From Maricaulis sp965228215 (GTDB lineage Bacteria; Pseudomonadota; Alphaproteobacteria; Caulobacterales; Maricaulaceae): DNA of 64,000 bases. Of the stretch, positions 42,655-50,186 are shown one piece after another. A program made the translations under genes and the position numbers. Positions within the stretch are counted from its first letter, which is position 1, and each line of letters begins with the position of its first letter. The notes under the pieces are model-generated. The model was not told where the DNA came from. It did not search any database and was given only the letters and a program-made list of their open reading frames with translations. The stretch is taken from the NCBI GenBank assembly GCA_965228215.1, contig OZ245800.1:3100001-3164000 (forward strand), in the 5' to 3' direction.

Positions 42655-43034
42655 GCGATCACCTTGCGAACCAGCATCATGCCGGCCATCAGAGCCGCCA
42701 GGGACAGGACCACCGAGCCCGTCGCGTAGGCAAAGGCATTGAGCCAGGCCTTGCGCTCGATCATCAGGGCCAGTTCCAGCGAGAAGGCCGAAAAAGTCGT
42801 GAACCCGCCGAGGAAACCGACAGCGCCGAAATAACGCATCAAATGCTCGTCTCCGCGATCAGTCGCGACCAGCCAGCCGATCAGCAATCCCATGAGCAGA
42901 CCGCCACCGACATTGACGGCAAGCGTGCCCCAGGGCTGGTCGGGACCCAGCCATTTCAGCGCAGCGCGGCCGACCAGATGGCGCGACACAGCTCCGAGCG
43001 CTCCGCCGGCACCGATGAGAAGCAGGTTGTACAT
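42651..43034 (-). CDS. crcB: fluoride ion exporter CrcB (Fluc)
   Basis: 127 residues from the ATG at 43034; the frame is open upstream but has no support there. Four helices form the dimeric fluoride channel. Conserved signals are 'LLIGAGGALGAVSRHLVG' (N-terminus), 'WGTLAVNVGGGLLMGLLIGW' and 'GFLGGFTTFSAFSLELALMI', whose G-G-F-T-T-F-S segment lines the pore with the phenylalanines of the F- path. I looked for a fluoride riboswitch upstream and could not find one. Gene order in related genomes joins it to the rluA-type gene. Confidence 0.93.
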   Translation of the reverse strand: MYNLLLIGAGGALGAVSRHLVGRAALKWLGPDQPWGTLAVNVGGGLLMGLLIGWLVATDRGDEHLMRYFGAVGFLGGFTTFSAFSLELALMIERKAWLNAFAYATGSVVLSLAALMAGMMLVRKVIA

Positions 43035-43260
43035 GGCGGCTCGATAGGGCGTGGCGCCCGGATTGGCAAGCCGGACAAGCGGGTTGCCGCCTTCCGAATA
43101 CCCACATTGCCAATCCGTAATTTCATAACTGTAATTAATTTGCATGCATTTGTGCATATCTGCCTTGGCAAAATGGACCTACCGAAATCGAGGTAACCCC
43201 TTATTTACGCGGTGCGAGCCGGGAGGGCCCGGCCGCAGTGACGACAGAAGGAAAAATATC

Positions 43261-43362
43261 ATGTCCCGCATTACCCAAACCCTCTCCACGGTGATCAACG
43301 TCCTCTTCGTGGCAGGTGTCTTCGGCGCAATGACGATCGCCCTCAACGGCGCGGTCGCATAA
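43261..43362 (+). CDS. 33-residue membrane peptide, unknown
   Basis: MSRITQTLSTVINVLFVAGVF is the first part of a 33-residue product that is one hydrophobic helix (about residues 9-31), ending ALNGAVA. It has a good ribosome binding site (AGAAGGAAAAATATC before the ATG), lies in an AT-rich stretch and is followed by a strong rho-independent terminator at 43421-43460, so it is transcribed as a short unit. A six-pair hairpin (GCCGGG/CCCGGC, 43218-43233) lies 27 bases upstream. No family is known to me. Such peptides often modulate membrane complexes. Confidence 0.7.
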   Translation: MSRITQTLSTVINVLFVAGVFGAMTIALNGAVA

Positions 43363-43420
43363 CACACGAATTTACTTGGGGCCGCTCCCCCCGGCCCACA
43401 CAGATCCCCTCCCCCAATCG

Positions 43421-43460
43421 AAAGCGGGAACAGGTCCCTCCCTGTTCCCGCTTTTGTTTT
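43421..43460 (+). terminator. rho-independent terminator after the 33-residue peptide gene
   Basis: AAAGCGGGAACAG (43421-43433) and CTGTTCCCGCTTT (43442-43454) form a perfect 13-pair stem with an eight-base loop, followed by TTTTGTTTT on the plus strand. This is one of the two clearest terminators in the window. Confidence 0.95.
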
Positions 43461-43542
43461 GTCCGGAAGGCAGACCGGCATTCCGACTTGGTCTCGCCTC
43501 AATGGCCGCTAGACTGCGACGTTCAATCGATGGAGTCGCCGC

Positions 43543-44316
43543 ATGTTGAGCCTCGCCCTGTCAGCCCTGATCCTCGCCCAGGACGTTGCAGACCCCGCTC
43601 CGGTCCAGGATGCGGACGAGCAAACGGTCATCGAGACGGATGCCGGCGACAGCCAGGACGCGGCGATCACGGTCGAGGACGAGCCTGCTCCGCTCCCGCC
43701 ACCGACCGATGCACCGACCCTGATCAACCAGATCAATGGCGAATATGCCGCCTATGGCGAATTCGTCGCCGAGCTCGCCGCCCGCAAGGCGCGGGAGCGT
43801 TATCTCGCCGAACTCCTCCTGCCCGTTCTGGGACGGCAGGATCTCGATGCCGGCGCGCATGGCGAAATCCTCGCCGGCACGCGCGAGACAATCGCCCTTG
43901 TGGAGGCTGACAATACTGCCTGGGCCATCGCCCAGCTCGACCCCGAACAATTCGTGATCCTCTGGCATGACCGCACACGTGAGGCCCGAGATGTCCTGCG
44001 CTGGGCGGAACGGGACGAGGCCGCCACCGGCCGGATCATCGCCGCGCTCGAGAATGTCGCGATCGAAGGCCTGTTCGACGGGCAGGACTATGCCGTAATG
44101 GCGGACAATCACGCGGTCTCCGAGAGCCGGCCCCAGCCTTACGGTACGGCGGTTGATTGCGTGGACGGCGAAATCCGGCCCTGGCCGCTGGATGACAGCG
44201 AGCCGGTTGATGAACGCCGCGCCGCAATCGGCCTGTCACCCTTCGAGGATGCGTGGGCCGCCTATACCGCGGTCAACGGCACCACCTGCACTGTTTCCGA
44301 TAGCGAGGACGGCTGA
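43543..44316 (+). CDS. DUF6624-like exported or membrane-associated protein
   Basis: 257 residues. A short hydrophobic N-terminus (MLSLALSALILAQ) may be a signal peptide, followed by an acidic, Pro-rich segment (EDEPAPLPPPTDAPTL). The C-terminal half has 'AVMADNHAVSESRPQPYGTA', 'VDCVDGEIRPWPLDDSEPVD' and 'DERRAAIGLSPFEDAWAAY', the DUF6624 pattern in which R-P-Q-x-Y-G-T and the later 'V-D-x-R-R' motif are conserved. Cysteines at the last third may pair. The function is unknown. The stop abuts that of the convergent gene (TGATCA). Confidence 0.65.
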   Translation: MLSLALSALILAQDVADPAPVQDADEQTVIETDAGDSQDAAITVEDEPAPLPPPTDAPTLINQINGEYAAYGEFVAELAARKARERYLAELLLPVLGRQDLDAGAHGEILAGTRETIALVEADNTAWAIAQLDPEQFVILWHDRTREARDVLRWAERDEAATGRIIAALENVAIEGLFDGQDYAVMADNHAVSESRPQPYGTAVDCVDGEIRPWPLDDSEPVDERRAAIGLSPFEDAWAAYTAVNGTTCTVSDSEDG

Positions 44317-44928
44317 TCAGCGCAGCCGGACGCGACTGCCCAGCCAGGCCCCCACCGCCAGGAAGGGCAGGCCCAGTGCGGCCTTGGTGAAGACGTAATT
44401 GCGGGCAATCGCCACCTCGACACCCTGGAGTGCCAGCAGGTCGGGAACCAGGACCGGCAGCGCCACGAGCAGTGCCGTACCCGCCAGCATCAGCGCGCCT
44501 CGCCGCTCCGCCGTCGCCAGCACCAACCCGGCGAGGAAGCCGGCGCTTGTCAGCGCGATCAATTCCAGCCCCATCCGCACGCCCAGGGCCAGCAGGATCA
44601 CACCCTGGAAGAGATTGATCTCATAGGCCTGGCGAAACAGGGCGAAGAAGACCGTCAAAAGGAGGCCTGAGGCGGCGTATCCCAGACCGGCGGCCAGGAT
44701 GACGGCGAGCCAGCGGCTGGCCCGCATCAGCAAAGCGACAGTGTGCGGCGAGGACCTGCGCACCTGGTCCCAATACCAGGCGCGGGCCGCCCGCGGTGTC
44801 GACCGGCTGCACTGGTCGTGGAATTCCTCTTCCAGATCGCCCAGCACGGGCTCCCTGAGGCCGGCGGGTGTCAGCCAGTGCAAGATGGCCTCGGCGAGCC
44901 TGGGCGGACGCTGGACGGGCTCTACCAA
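44317..44928 (-). CDS. membrane protein with permease-prefix-2-like N-terminal domain
   Basis: 203 residues. The N-terminal 75 residues match the permease prefix domain 2: 'RLAEAILHWLTPAGLREPVL', 'LGDLEEEFHDQCSRS', 'RAARAWYWDQVRRSSPHTVA'. Four helices follow, such as 'LAVILAAGLGYAASGLLLTV', 'GVILLALGVRMGLELIALTS', and 'AGTALLVALPVLVPDLLALQ'. The usual partner domain (MacB-like permease) is absent, so this is the prefix alone with extra helices. The PadR-type regulator gene overlaps it by seven bases upstream, the common pairing. Confidence 0.75.
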   Translation of the reverse strand: MVEPVQRPPRLAEAILHWLTPAGLREPVLGDLEEEFHDQCSRSTPRAARAWYWDQVRRSSPHTVALLMRASRWLAVILAAGLGYAASGLLLTVFFALFRQAYEINLFQGVILLALGVRMGLELIALTSAGFLAGLVLATAERRGALMLAGTALLVALPVLVPDLLALQGVEVAIARNYVFTKAALGLPFLAVGAWLGSRVRLR

Positions 44929-45242
44929 GCGATCAGCCCGTCAGTCATGCGGCGAAGGGTTTCCAGCGACGCCTTGAGCCGGCGCTCGCCCTCCGGTTCG
45001 ATCTGGAAGTAACGTTTGGCCCGGCCGCCGCGCTCGGCGCTGGCCTCGCCCATGCGTGACCGGACCAGCGCCTTGCCTTCCAGTCGTTCAAGCGTCGCAT
45101 AGACGGCGCCGATCGAGACTGTCCGTCCCGCCTGTTCTTCCAGTTCGCGGCGTACGGCGACGCCATAGGCCTGCTCGCCTAGGCGCAGCAATGCCGCCAG
45201 AACCAGGATCTCAAACTCGCCGAGATTATCGCCCTTCGCCAT
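44922..45242 (-). CDS. PadR-family transcriptional regulator
   Basis: 106 residues, a winged helix-turn-helix with 'FEILVLAALLRLGEQAYGVA', 'GRTVSIGAVYATLERLEGKA' and 'GRAKRYFQIEPEGERRLKAS', typical of short PadR proteins that dimerise. It probably represses its own unit, which includes the downstream permease-prefix gene. An ATTCTA/TAGAAT inverted repeat lies 48 bases upstream of the start, between PadR and the divergent yceI gene. Ligand unknown. Confidence 0.93.
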   Translation of the reverse strand: MAKGDNLGEFEILVLAALLRLGEQAYGVAVRRELEEQAGRTVSIGAVYATLERLEGKALVRSRMGEASAERGGRAKRYFQIEPEGERRLKASLETLRRMTDGLIAW

Positions 45243-45289
45243 CGCGCCTGACCTTCATTGCCCAGAATTAAATTGCCGGTCGGATATTT

Positions 45290-45306
45290 ATTCTACAAAA
45301 TAGAAT
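45290..45306. promoter_or_regulatory. candidate operator between PadR and YceI genes
   Basis: ATTCTA (45290-45295) and TAGAAT (45301-45306) form a six-base inverted repeat with a five-base centre inside a rare AT-rich intergenic stretch. It lies 48 bases upstream of padR and 41 bases before yceI, so it could serve both directions. Only symmetry and position support it. Confidence 0.45.
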
Positions 45307-45346
45307 TAACTGCAATCCACCGCTATGAACTAACGGGGAGACTGAC

Positions 45347-45928
45347 ATGTTCCGCCAGCTTACAGCAGCCGCAGGCATCACCCTACTCACCAGCCTGCCG
45401 GCCCTTGCGCAGGAAACCACCTATACGATCGATGCCGGGCATACGCATATCATGTTCGCCGTCGAACGCTTCGGTTATGCCGACACAATCGGGATTTTCC
45501 CCGACAGTTCCGGCGAAATTGTCATCGATGCGGACAATCCCGCCAACAGCCGGGTGACGGCGAGCGTGCATACTCCGACAGTCTGGACAGGGCTGGCGTC
45601 ACGCGATGAAGCCGTGAACAGCCAGTTCTGGCTCAATACGGCAGCCCACGACTCGATCAGTTTCAGCTCCACCTCGGTCGAGCTGATCGACGAAGACAGC
45701 GCCCATGTAACGGGCGACATGACGATCTGGGGCAATACCCGCCCGGTGACGTTCGAGGTTCATCTCAATCGTATGGGCCCGGATCCGTCGATGCAGGGTC
45801 GCGAAGGCGTCGGCTTTTCGATGACCGGAGCGATCTCGCGCGCGGAATTCGGCAATGAAATCGCCGCGGCTCTAATCGGCGACGAGGTCGAGATCCGGAT
45901 CGAGGTCCTGGCTCACGTGGCGGAGTAA
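45347..45928 (+). CDS. YceI-family periplasmic protein
   Basis: 193 residues with a signal peptide (MFRQLTAAAGITLLTSLPAL, cut after LAQ). The mature lipocalin-like YceI fold is shown by 'YTIDAGHTHIMFAVERFGYA', 'GIFPDSSGEIVIDADNPANS', 'SFSSTSVELIDEDSAHVTGD', 'WGNTRPVTFEVHLNRMG' and 'GVGFSMTGAISRAEFGNEIA'. YceI proteins bind polyisoprenoids in the periplasm; an exact role here is not shown. It is divergent from the PadR gene. Confidence 0.93.
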   Translation: MFRQLTAAAGITLLTSLPALAQETTYTIDAGHTHIMFAVERFGYADTIGIFPDSSGEIVIDADNPANSRVTASVHTPTVWTGLASRDEAVNSQFWLNTAAHDSISFSSTSVELIDEDSAHVTGDMTIWGNTRPVTFEVHLNRMGPDPSMQGREGVGFSMTGAISRAEFGNEIAAALIGDEVEIRIEVLAHVAE

Positions 45929-45934
45929 GCGCGC

Positions 45935-47245
45935 CTAACGGCCCCGGCGGTCCAACCGGACCTGGCGCCAGCGGGCCAGCCGTTCACGGATCGCTGCTTC
46001 CCGGCCGACATCCTTGGGCTCGTAGAAGACGGGCCGGTCAGGCATATCGTCCGGAAAATAGTCCTGGCCCGACACGCCACCCTCGACATCATGGTCGTAT
46101 TCATAGCCCGCGCCATAGCCCTGTTCCTTCATCAGCGCCGTAGGAGCGTTGAGAATGTGTGCGGGCGGCATGAGGCTGCCTGTGGCCTTGGCGGCTCTCT
46201 GTGCGCGTTTATAGGCCATATAGACCGCATTTGACTTGGGGGCACAGGCCAGGTGGACCACGGCCTGGGCGAGAGCGAGCTCTCCCTCCGGACTACCCAG
46301 GAAGTCATAGGTCTCCTTGGCTGCCAGCGCGGAATGGATCGCGGTGGAATCAGCGAGGCCGATATCCTCGACCGCCATGCGCACGATCCGCCGTGCCAGG
46401 AAGAGCGGATCCTCACCACCCTCGAGCATGCGGGCCAGCCAGTAGAGCGCTGCGTCGGGATCGGAACCCCGGACCGATTTGTGCAGGGCCGAGATGAGGT
46501 TGTAATGCTCCTCGCGCGACTTGTCGTAGACCGGCGCGCGCTTGTTGAGCATTTCCGCCAGACCGGCCGGGTCGATCACCGTGTCGCCGGCCAGCGAGAA
46601 CGCCTCCTCGACCAGGTTCAGCAGATATCGTCCGTCGCCATCGGCCATGGCGCGCAGGTAGTCCCGGGCGGCTTCGTCCACGGGCAGCTTGCGGCCCATT
46701 TCGGTCTCGGCGCGCTGGAGCAACAATTCCAGCGCTTCGTCGTCGAGACGTTTCAGCACCAGGACCTGGCAGCGCGACAACAGGGCCGCATTCAGCTCGA
46801 AGGACGGATTCTCGGTCGTGGCGCCGACCAGGATGACCGTGCCCTCTTCCACCACCGGCAGGAAACCGTCCTGCTGGGCCCGGTTGAAACGGTGGATCTC
46901 GTCGACAAAGAGCAGCGTGCCCCGGCCGCTGTGGCGGCGGGCCCTTGCGCGCTCGAAAACCTTCTTCAGGTCGGCGACGCCGGAAAACACCGCCGAGAGC
47001 GGCTCGTATTCCAGTCCGCTATCATCGGCCAGCAGGCGAGCAATTGTGGTCTTGCCCACGCCCGGCGGACCCCAGAGAATCATGGAGGCGAGCCGGCCCT
47101 CCTCGCGCATGCGCGCGATCGGCCCCCGCCCCTTCAGCAGATGATCCTGGCCGATCACCTCGTCCAGCGACGCGGGCCGCAGGCGGTCTGCGAGAGGACG
47201 CGGCGCATCGGCGGCGAGACCGGCGGATTCGAACAGATCGCTCAT
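45935..47245 (-). CDS. rarA: RarA/MgsA replication-associated AAA+ ATPase
   Basis: 436 residues. The clamp-loader-like AAA+ domain has Walker A 'LWGPPGVGKTTIARLLADD' (about 56-72), Walker B 'LLFVDEIHRFNRAQQDG', sensor 1 'LVGATTENPSFELNAALLSR', and the C-terminal tetramer domain 'GGEDPLFLARRIVRMAVEDI' and 'YDHDVEGGVSGQDYFPDDMP'. The DnaA-box-like N-term 'RPLADRLRPASLDEVIGQDH' is also conserved. The protein acts at stalled replication forks. It is upstream of the DegP gene region by conserved order in related genomes. Confidence 0.95.
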   Translation of the reverse strand: MSDLFESAGLAADAPRPLADRLRPASLDEVIGQDHLLKGRGPIARMREEGRLASMILWGPPGVGKTTIARLLADDSGLEYEPLSAVFSGVADLKKVFERARARRHSGRGTLLFVDEIHRFNRAQQDGFLPVVEEGTVILVGATTENPSFELNAALLSRCQVLVLKRLDDEALELLLQRAETEMGRKLPVDEAARDYLRAMADGDGRYLLNLVEEAFSLAGDTVIDPAGLAEMLNKRAPVYDKSREEHYNLISALHKSVRGSDPDAALYWLARMLEGGEDPLFLARRIVRMAVEDIGLADSTAIHSALAAKETYDFLGSPEGELALAQAVVHLACAPKSNAVYMAYKRAQRAAKATGSLMPPAHILNAPTALMKEQGYGAGYEYDHDVEGGVSGQDYFPDDMPDRPVFYEPKDVGREAAIRERLARWRQVRLDRRGR

Positions 47246-47338
47246 GCCGAGAGCCTAGGCGGGTTCGGCGCGGGCGGGAACCGCTTCGGGCATCGGCCCG
47301 TATCGTGGTAATCTGGCGGCACAATCAGGGAGGCAAGC

Positions 47339-47791
47339 ATGGCAACGCTCACCGAGGACAAGCCTGCAGAGGGCGTCCAGGATACCGGGCCGGTGACCGG
47401 AGTAACCCCGCACCTGACCACGCCCGACGCCTTGCGGGCGATCGATTTCTACCATGAGGCATTCGGAGCCGAACTGGCCTTCAAGATGCTGGATGATTCG
47501 GGACGTGTGCTGCATGCGCATCTCCGGCTGAACAATGGCTCGGTCTTCCTGCACGATGATTTCCCGGAATATCGCGGCGGCCTTGCTGCGCCGAAACCGG
47601 AATCGATCTGCCTCCACCTCAAGGTCGACAATGCCGACCGCTGGTTCGAACGCGCCGTGAATGCGGGCGCGGTCGTCGAGGCCGAATTGCAGAACATGTT
47701 CTGGGGAGATCGTTACGGCCGCGTCCGCGATCCCTGGGGTTATGTCTGGGCAATCGCCCATCCGCTGAAACCGGGAGAGACCGATGGCTGA
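47339..47791 (+). CDS. VOC-superfamily protein (PhnB/glyoxalase-like)
   Basis: 150 residues from an ATG at 47339. The paired beta-alpha-beta-beta-beta modules show 'GVTPHLTTPDALRAIDFYHE', 'AFGAELAFKMLDDSGRVLHA', 'AHLRLNNGSVFLHDDFPE' and 'FWGDRYGRVRDPWGYVWAIA'. The D-R-Y-G-x-x-x-D-P-W-G ending is the standard PhnB-like form; metal ligands (H, E) are probable but not certain. The role is unknown, perhaps resistance or turnover of small electrophiles. The next gene starts eight bases before its end, in another frame, and encodes a related protein. Confidence 0.85.
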   Translation: MATLTEDKPAEGVQDTGPVTGVTPHLTTPDALRAIDFYHEAFGAELAFKMLDDSGRVLHAHLRLNNGSVFLHDDFPEYRGGLAAPKPESICLHLKVDNADRWFERAVNAGAVVEAELQNMFWGDRYGRVRDPWGYVWAIAHPLKPGETDG

Positions 47792-48248
47792 AACGCTGGA
47801 CAGGCCCGCCAACACATCGTCGAACGCGGATACACCGCTGCAGGAGGGCGTGGCGCCCTATCTCAGCGTTCGCGACGGAGCACGGGCGATCGAGTTCTAC
47901 AAACATGCCTTCGAGGCCGAGGAGCTGGAACGCTTCGACTGGGAGGGCAAGCTGGGTCACGCCACGCTTCGCATCAATGGCGGGCTGCTCATGCTGGCCG
48001 ATGAATTCCCGAAACATGAAGCCATGATCGGCACGATCGCTCCGCCCAGCCTCGACGGCCGCACGACCGTGACGATCAATCTCTACGTTGCTGACGCCGA
48101 TTTCTGGCATGCACGTGCGGTGGCCGCCGGCGCGACTTCGCTGCGCGATTGCGCGGAAGAGTTCTACGGCCGCCACGGCAAGGTGCGCGACCCCTTCGGA
48201 CATGTCTGGAGCCTCGTGGCGCTCAAGCCCGAGGCCGAGCGCGGCTAG
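47784..48248 (+). CDS. second VOC-superfamily protein, tandem paralogue
   Basis: 154 residues, overlapping the previous gene by eight bases. It shows 'GVAPYLSVRDGARAIEFYKH', 'AFEAEELERFDWEGKLGHAT', 'LRINGGLLMLADEFPKH' and 'FYGRHGKVRDPFGHVWSLVA'. The same fold and ending as its neighbour indicate a tandem duplication followed by divergence. Translational coupling is likely. Its stop overlaps that of the convergent DegP gene by four bases. Confidence 0.85.
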   Translation: MAETLDRPANTSSNADTPLQEGVAPYLSVRDGARAIEFYKHAFEAEELERFDWEGKLGHATLRINGGLLMLADEFPKHEAMIGTIAPPSLDGRTTVTINLYVADADFWHARAVAAGATSLRDCAEEFYGRHGKVRDPFGHVWSLVALKPEAERG

Positions 48249-49639
48249 GACCGGCGGAGGCGCACGGAGGAATCATAGCGCTGGCCGCGCCGCTCGATCA
48301 CGAGCGGCCATTCGGCCACGCCCTCGAAATCGAACAGGACACGTTCAGCATCCTCGACGCTATCGATGCGCTCATCCATGAGCTCGATCACCCGGTCGCC
48401 CGGACGGAAGCCGTAATAGGCAGCCGGCGAACGGCGCTGGACGTTGAAAACGATCACGCCCTCGACAAACGGGTCCAGTCCGACAGCCTCGTTGAAGGCC
48501 GGCGACAGCCGGACAAGCGAGGCACCTGACAGCGGATTGCGACCGTCGATCTCCACGGGGTCGGGTTCTGCAACACCCGGAGCCGGCAGGACCGGCACGA
48601 GAAGCTCGATCTCCTCATTGTCCCGCAGCACGGTGAAACGCGCATCCTCACCTGCGGCCCGGGTGGCCAGGCGGAAACGCGCACCGGATTCATTGTTCAC
48701 GTCCTGGCCGTCGATCGCCAGCACGACATCGCCTTGGCGCAGGCCGGCATCATCCGCCGCCGCGCCGGGATAGATCTCGTTGACCAACGCACCGCGCGGC
48801 CGGTCGAGACCGAACATCCCGGCCAGGTCATTGGTGACCGGTTGCAGGCGCGCGCCCAGCCAGGGCCGGATCAGCTCACCCTCGCCCATCGCCGTATCGA
48901 CGACACGGCGCACCATCTCGACCGGGATCGCGAAACCGATCCCGTTCGATCCGCCGGAGCGGGAGAAGATCATCGTGTTCACGCCGATCAGCTCGCCATC
49001 CATGTCGACAAGTGCGCCGCCGGAATTGCCCGGATTGATGGCCGCGTCAGTCTGGATGAAGGAGGCAAAATCAGTCTGACCGACATCCGTGCGCGCCAGT
49101 GCGGAAACAATACCGCTGGTGACGGTCTGCCCGACCCCGAACGGATTGCCGATGGCCAGGACCAGATCGCCCACTTCGGCGGTTCCGGTCATGTCAAACG
49201 GCAAGACCGGCAGCGGTTCATCCGTGTCGACACGCAGCACGGCGAGATCGGTGGCCTCGTCGGTCAGCAGGATCTCGGCTTCGAATTCGCGCCGGTCAGC
49301 CAGCACGACCCGCAATTCGTCGGCACCCTGGACGACGTGATTATTGGTCACGATCACGCCCGACGGATCAACGATGACGCCGGATCCGAGGGAATTCTGT
49401 TCGCGCGGACGTGTCCGGTTCGAGAAGAAGGACACGCGCTGGCGCACGGTGCGACTTGTGTAGACGTTCACGACGGCAGGCGCGGCTTCGCGCACGACCG
49501 GTGCAAAGGAGAGCTGCATCTCGGTACGGCTGTCGGGAACAACACGGCCCTGGCCTCCGGCCAGATCGAGCTCCTGGGCGGCAGCCGGTGCGGTCGCAAG
49601 CAGGGTAGCGATGAAGAAATGTCTGATCATGGCACTCAT
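48245..49639 (-). CDS. DegP/DegQ-like periplasmic serine protease
   Basis: 464 residues (ATG at 49639; the ATG at 49630 is also possible). A signal peptide ends at 'AAPAAAQ'. The trypsin-like domain has His in 'VIVTNNHVVQGADEL', Asp in 'EATDLAVLRVDTD' and Ser in 'AAINPGNSGGALVDMDGEL', the complete triad. Two PDZ domains follow: 'GALVNEIYPGAAADDAGLRQ' and 'GVIVFNVQRRSPAAYYGFRP'. It acts as protease and chaperone against envelope stress. It is downstream of rplQ in this window, separated by a terminator, an order also typical of relatives. Confidence 0.92.
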   Translation of the reverse strand: MSAMIRHFFIATLLATAPAAAQELDLAGGQGRVVPDSRTEMQLSFAPVVREAAPAVVNVYTSRTVRQRVSFFSNRTRPREQNSLGSGVIVDPSGVIVTNNHVVQGADELRVVLADRREFEAEILLTDEATDLAVLRVDTDEPLPVLPFDMTGTAEVGDLVLAIGNPFGVGQTVTSGIVSALARTDVGQTDFASFIQTDAAINPGNSGGALVDMDGELIGVNTMIFSRSGGSNGIGFAIPVEMVRRVVDTAMGEGELIRPWLGARLQPVTNDLAGMFGLDRPRGALVNEIYPGAAADDAGLRQGDVVLAIDGQDVNNESGARFRLATRAAGEDARFTVLRDNEEIELLVPVLPAPGVAEPDPVEIDGRNPLSGASLVRLSPAFNEAVGLDPFVEGVIVFNVQRRSPAAYYGFRPGDRVIELMDERIDSVEDAERVLFDFEGVAEWPLVIERRGQRYDSSVRLRRS

Positions 49640-49661
49640 ATAGGTAGGATTCCGGGCATGA

Positions 49662-49693
49662 AAAAGGCGGCTAGCAAAAGCTAAGCCGCCTTG
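49662..49693 (-). terminator. rho-independent terminator after rplQ
   Basis: On the minus strand AAGGCGGCT-TAGC, a four-base loop and GCTA-GCCGCCTT form a stem with one bulged A (49685), followed by TTTTC. It ends the large ribosomal operon 25 bases after the rplQ stop. Confidence 0.9.
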
Positions 49694-49718
49694 TTCTGAA
49701 CCTTCGATGACAGGAGGC

Positions 49719-50141
49719 TTACTCCTCCGTCATGCCATCCTCTGCGTCGAGGCGTGCGCGGTCGGCTGCGCCCTTGGCAGCCGGGTCGCGGTCGACGAGC
49801 TCGATGACAGCCATCGGCGCATTGTCGCCGTGACGGAAACCGGCCTTCAGGACGCGCGTGTAACCGCCGTCGCGGTCGGTGTAGCGACCACCGAGCGTGT
49901 CGAAGAGTTTCTTGACCTGCGTTTCATTGCGGACGCGGGACATGGCCAGGCGGCGGCCATGCACGTCACCACGCTTTGCGAGCGTGATGAGCTTGTCCAT
50001 GAAGGGCGCAAGTTCCTTGGCCTTCGGCAGGGTGGTGACGATCTGCTCGTGCTCGATCAGCGATGCGGCCATATTGGCCAGCATGGCTTTACGGTGCGAG
50101 GTCGTACGGTTGAGCTTGCGGTGTGCGATGCCGTGACGCAT
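49719..50141 (-). CDS. rplQ: 50S ribosomal protein L17
   Basis: 140 residues. 'HRKLNRTTSHRKAMLANMAA' at the N-terminus, 'LIEHEQIVTTLPKAKELAPF', 'FDTLGGRYTDRDGGYTRVLK' and 'RHGDNAPMAVIELVDRD' identify L17, which binds 23S rRNA near the polypeptide exit. It is the last gene of the operon, 45 bases after rpoA, and is followed by a terminator. The tail is acidic and slightly longer than in Escherichia coli. Confidence 0.98.
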   Translation of the reverse strand: MRHGIAHRKLNRTTSHRKAMLANMAASLIEHEQIVTTLPKAKELAPFMDKLITLAKRGDVHGRRLAMSRVRNETQVKKLFDTLGGRYTDRDGGYTRVLKAGFRHGDNAPMAVIELVDRDPAAKGAADRARLDAEDGMTEE

Positions 50142-50186
50142 GACTAATTCTCCTCAGGTCCGGTTCAGGTGCCTCTCGGCAGCTGC

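Noticed and set aside
43035..43160. Possible fluoride riboswitch upstream of crcB
   Set aside because: The conserved pseudoknot sequence could not be found on the crcB strand.
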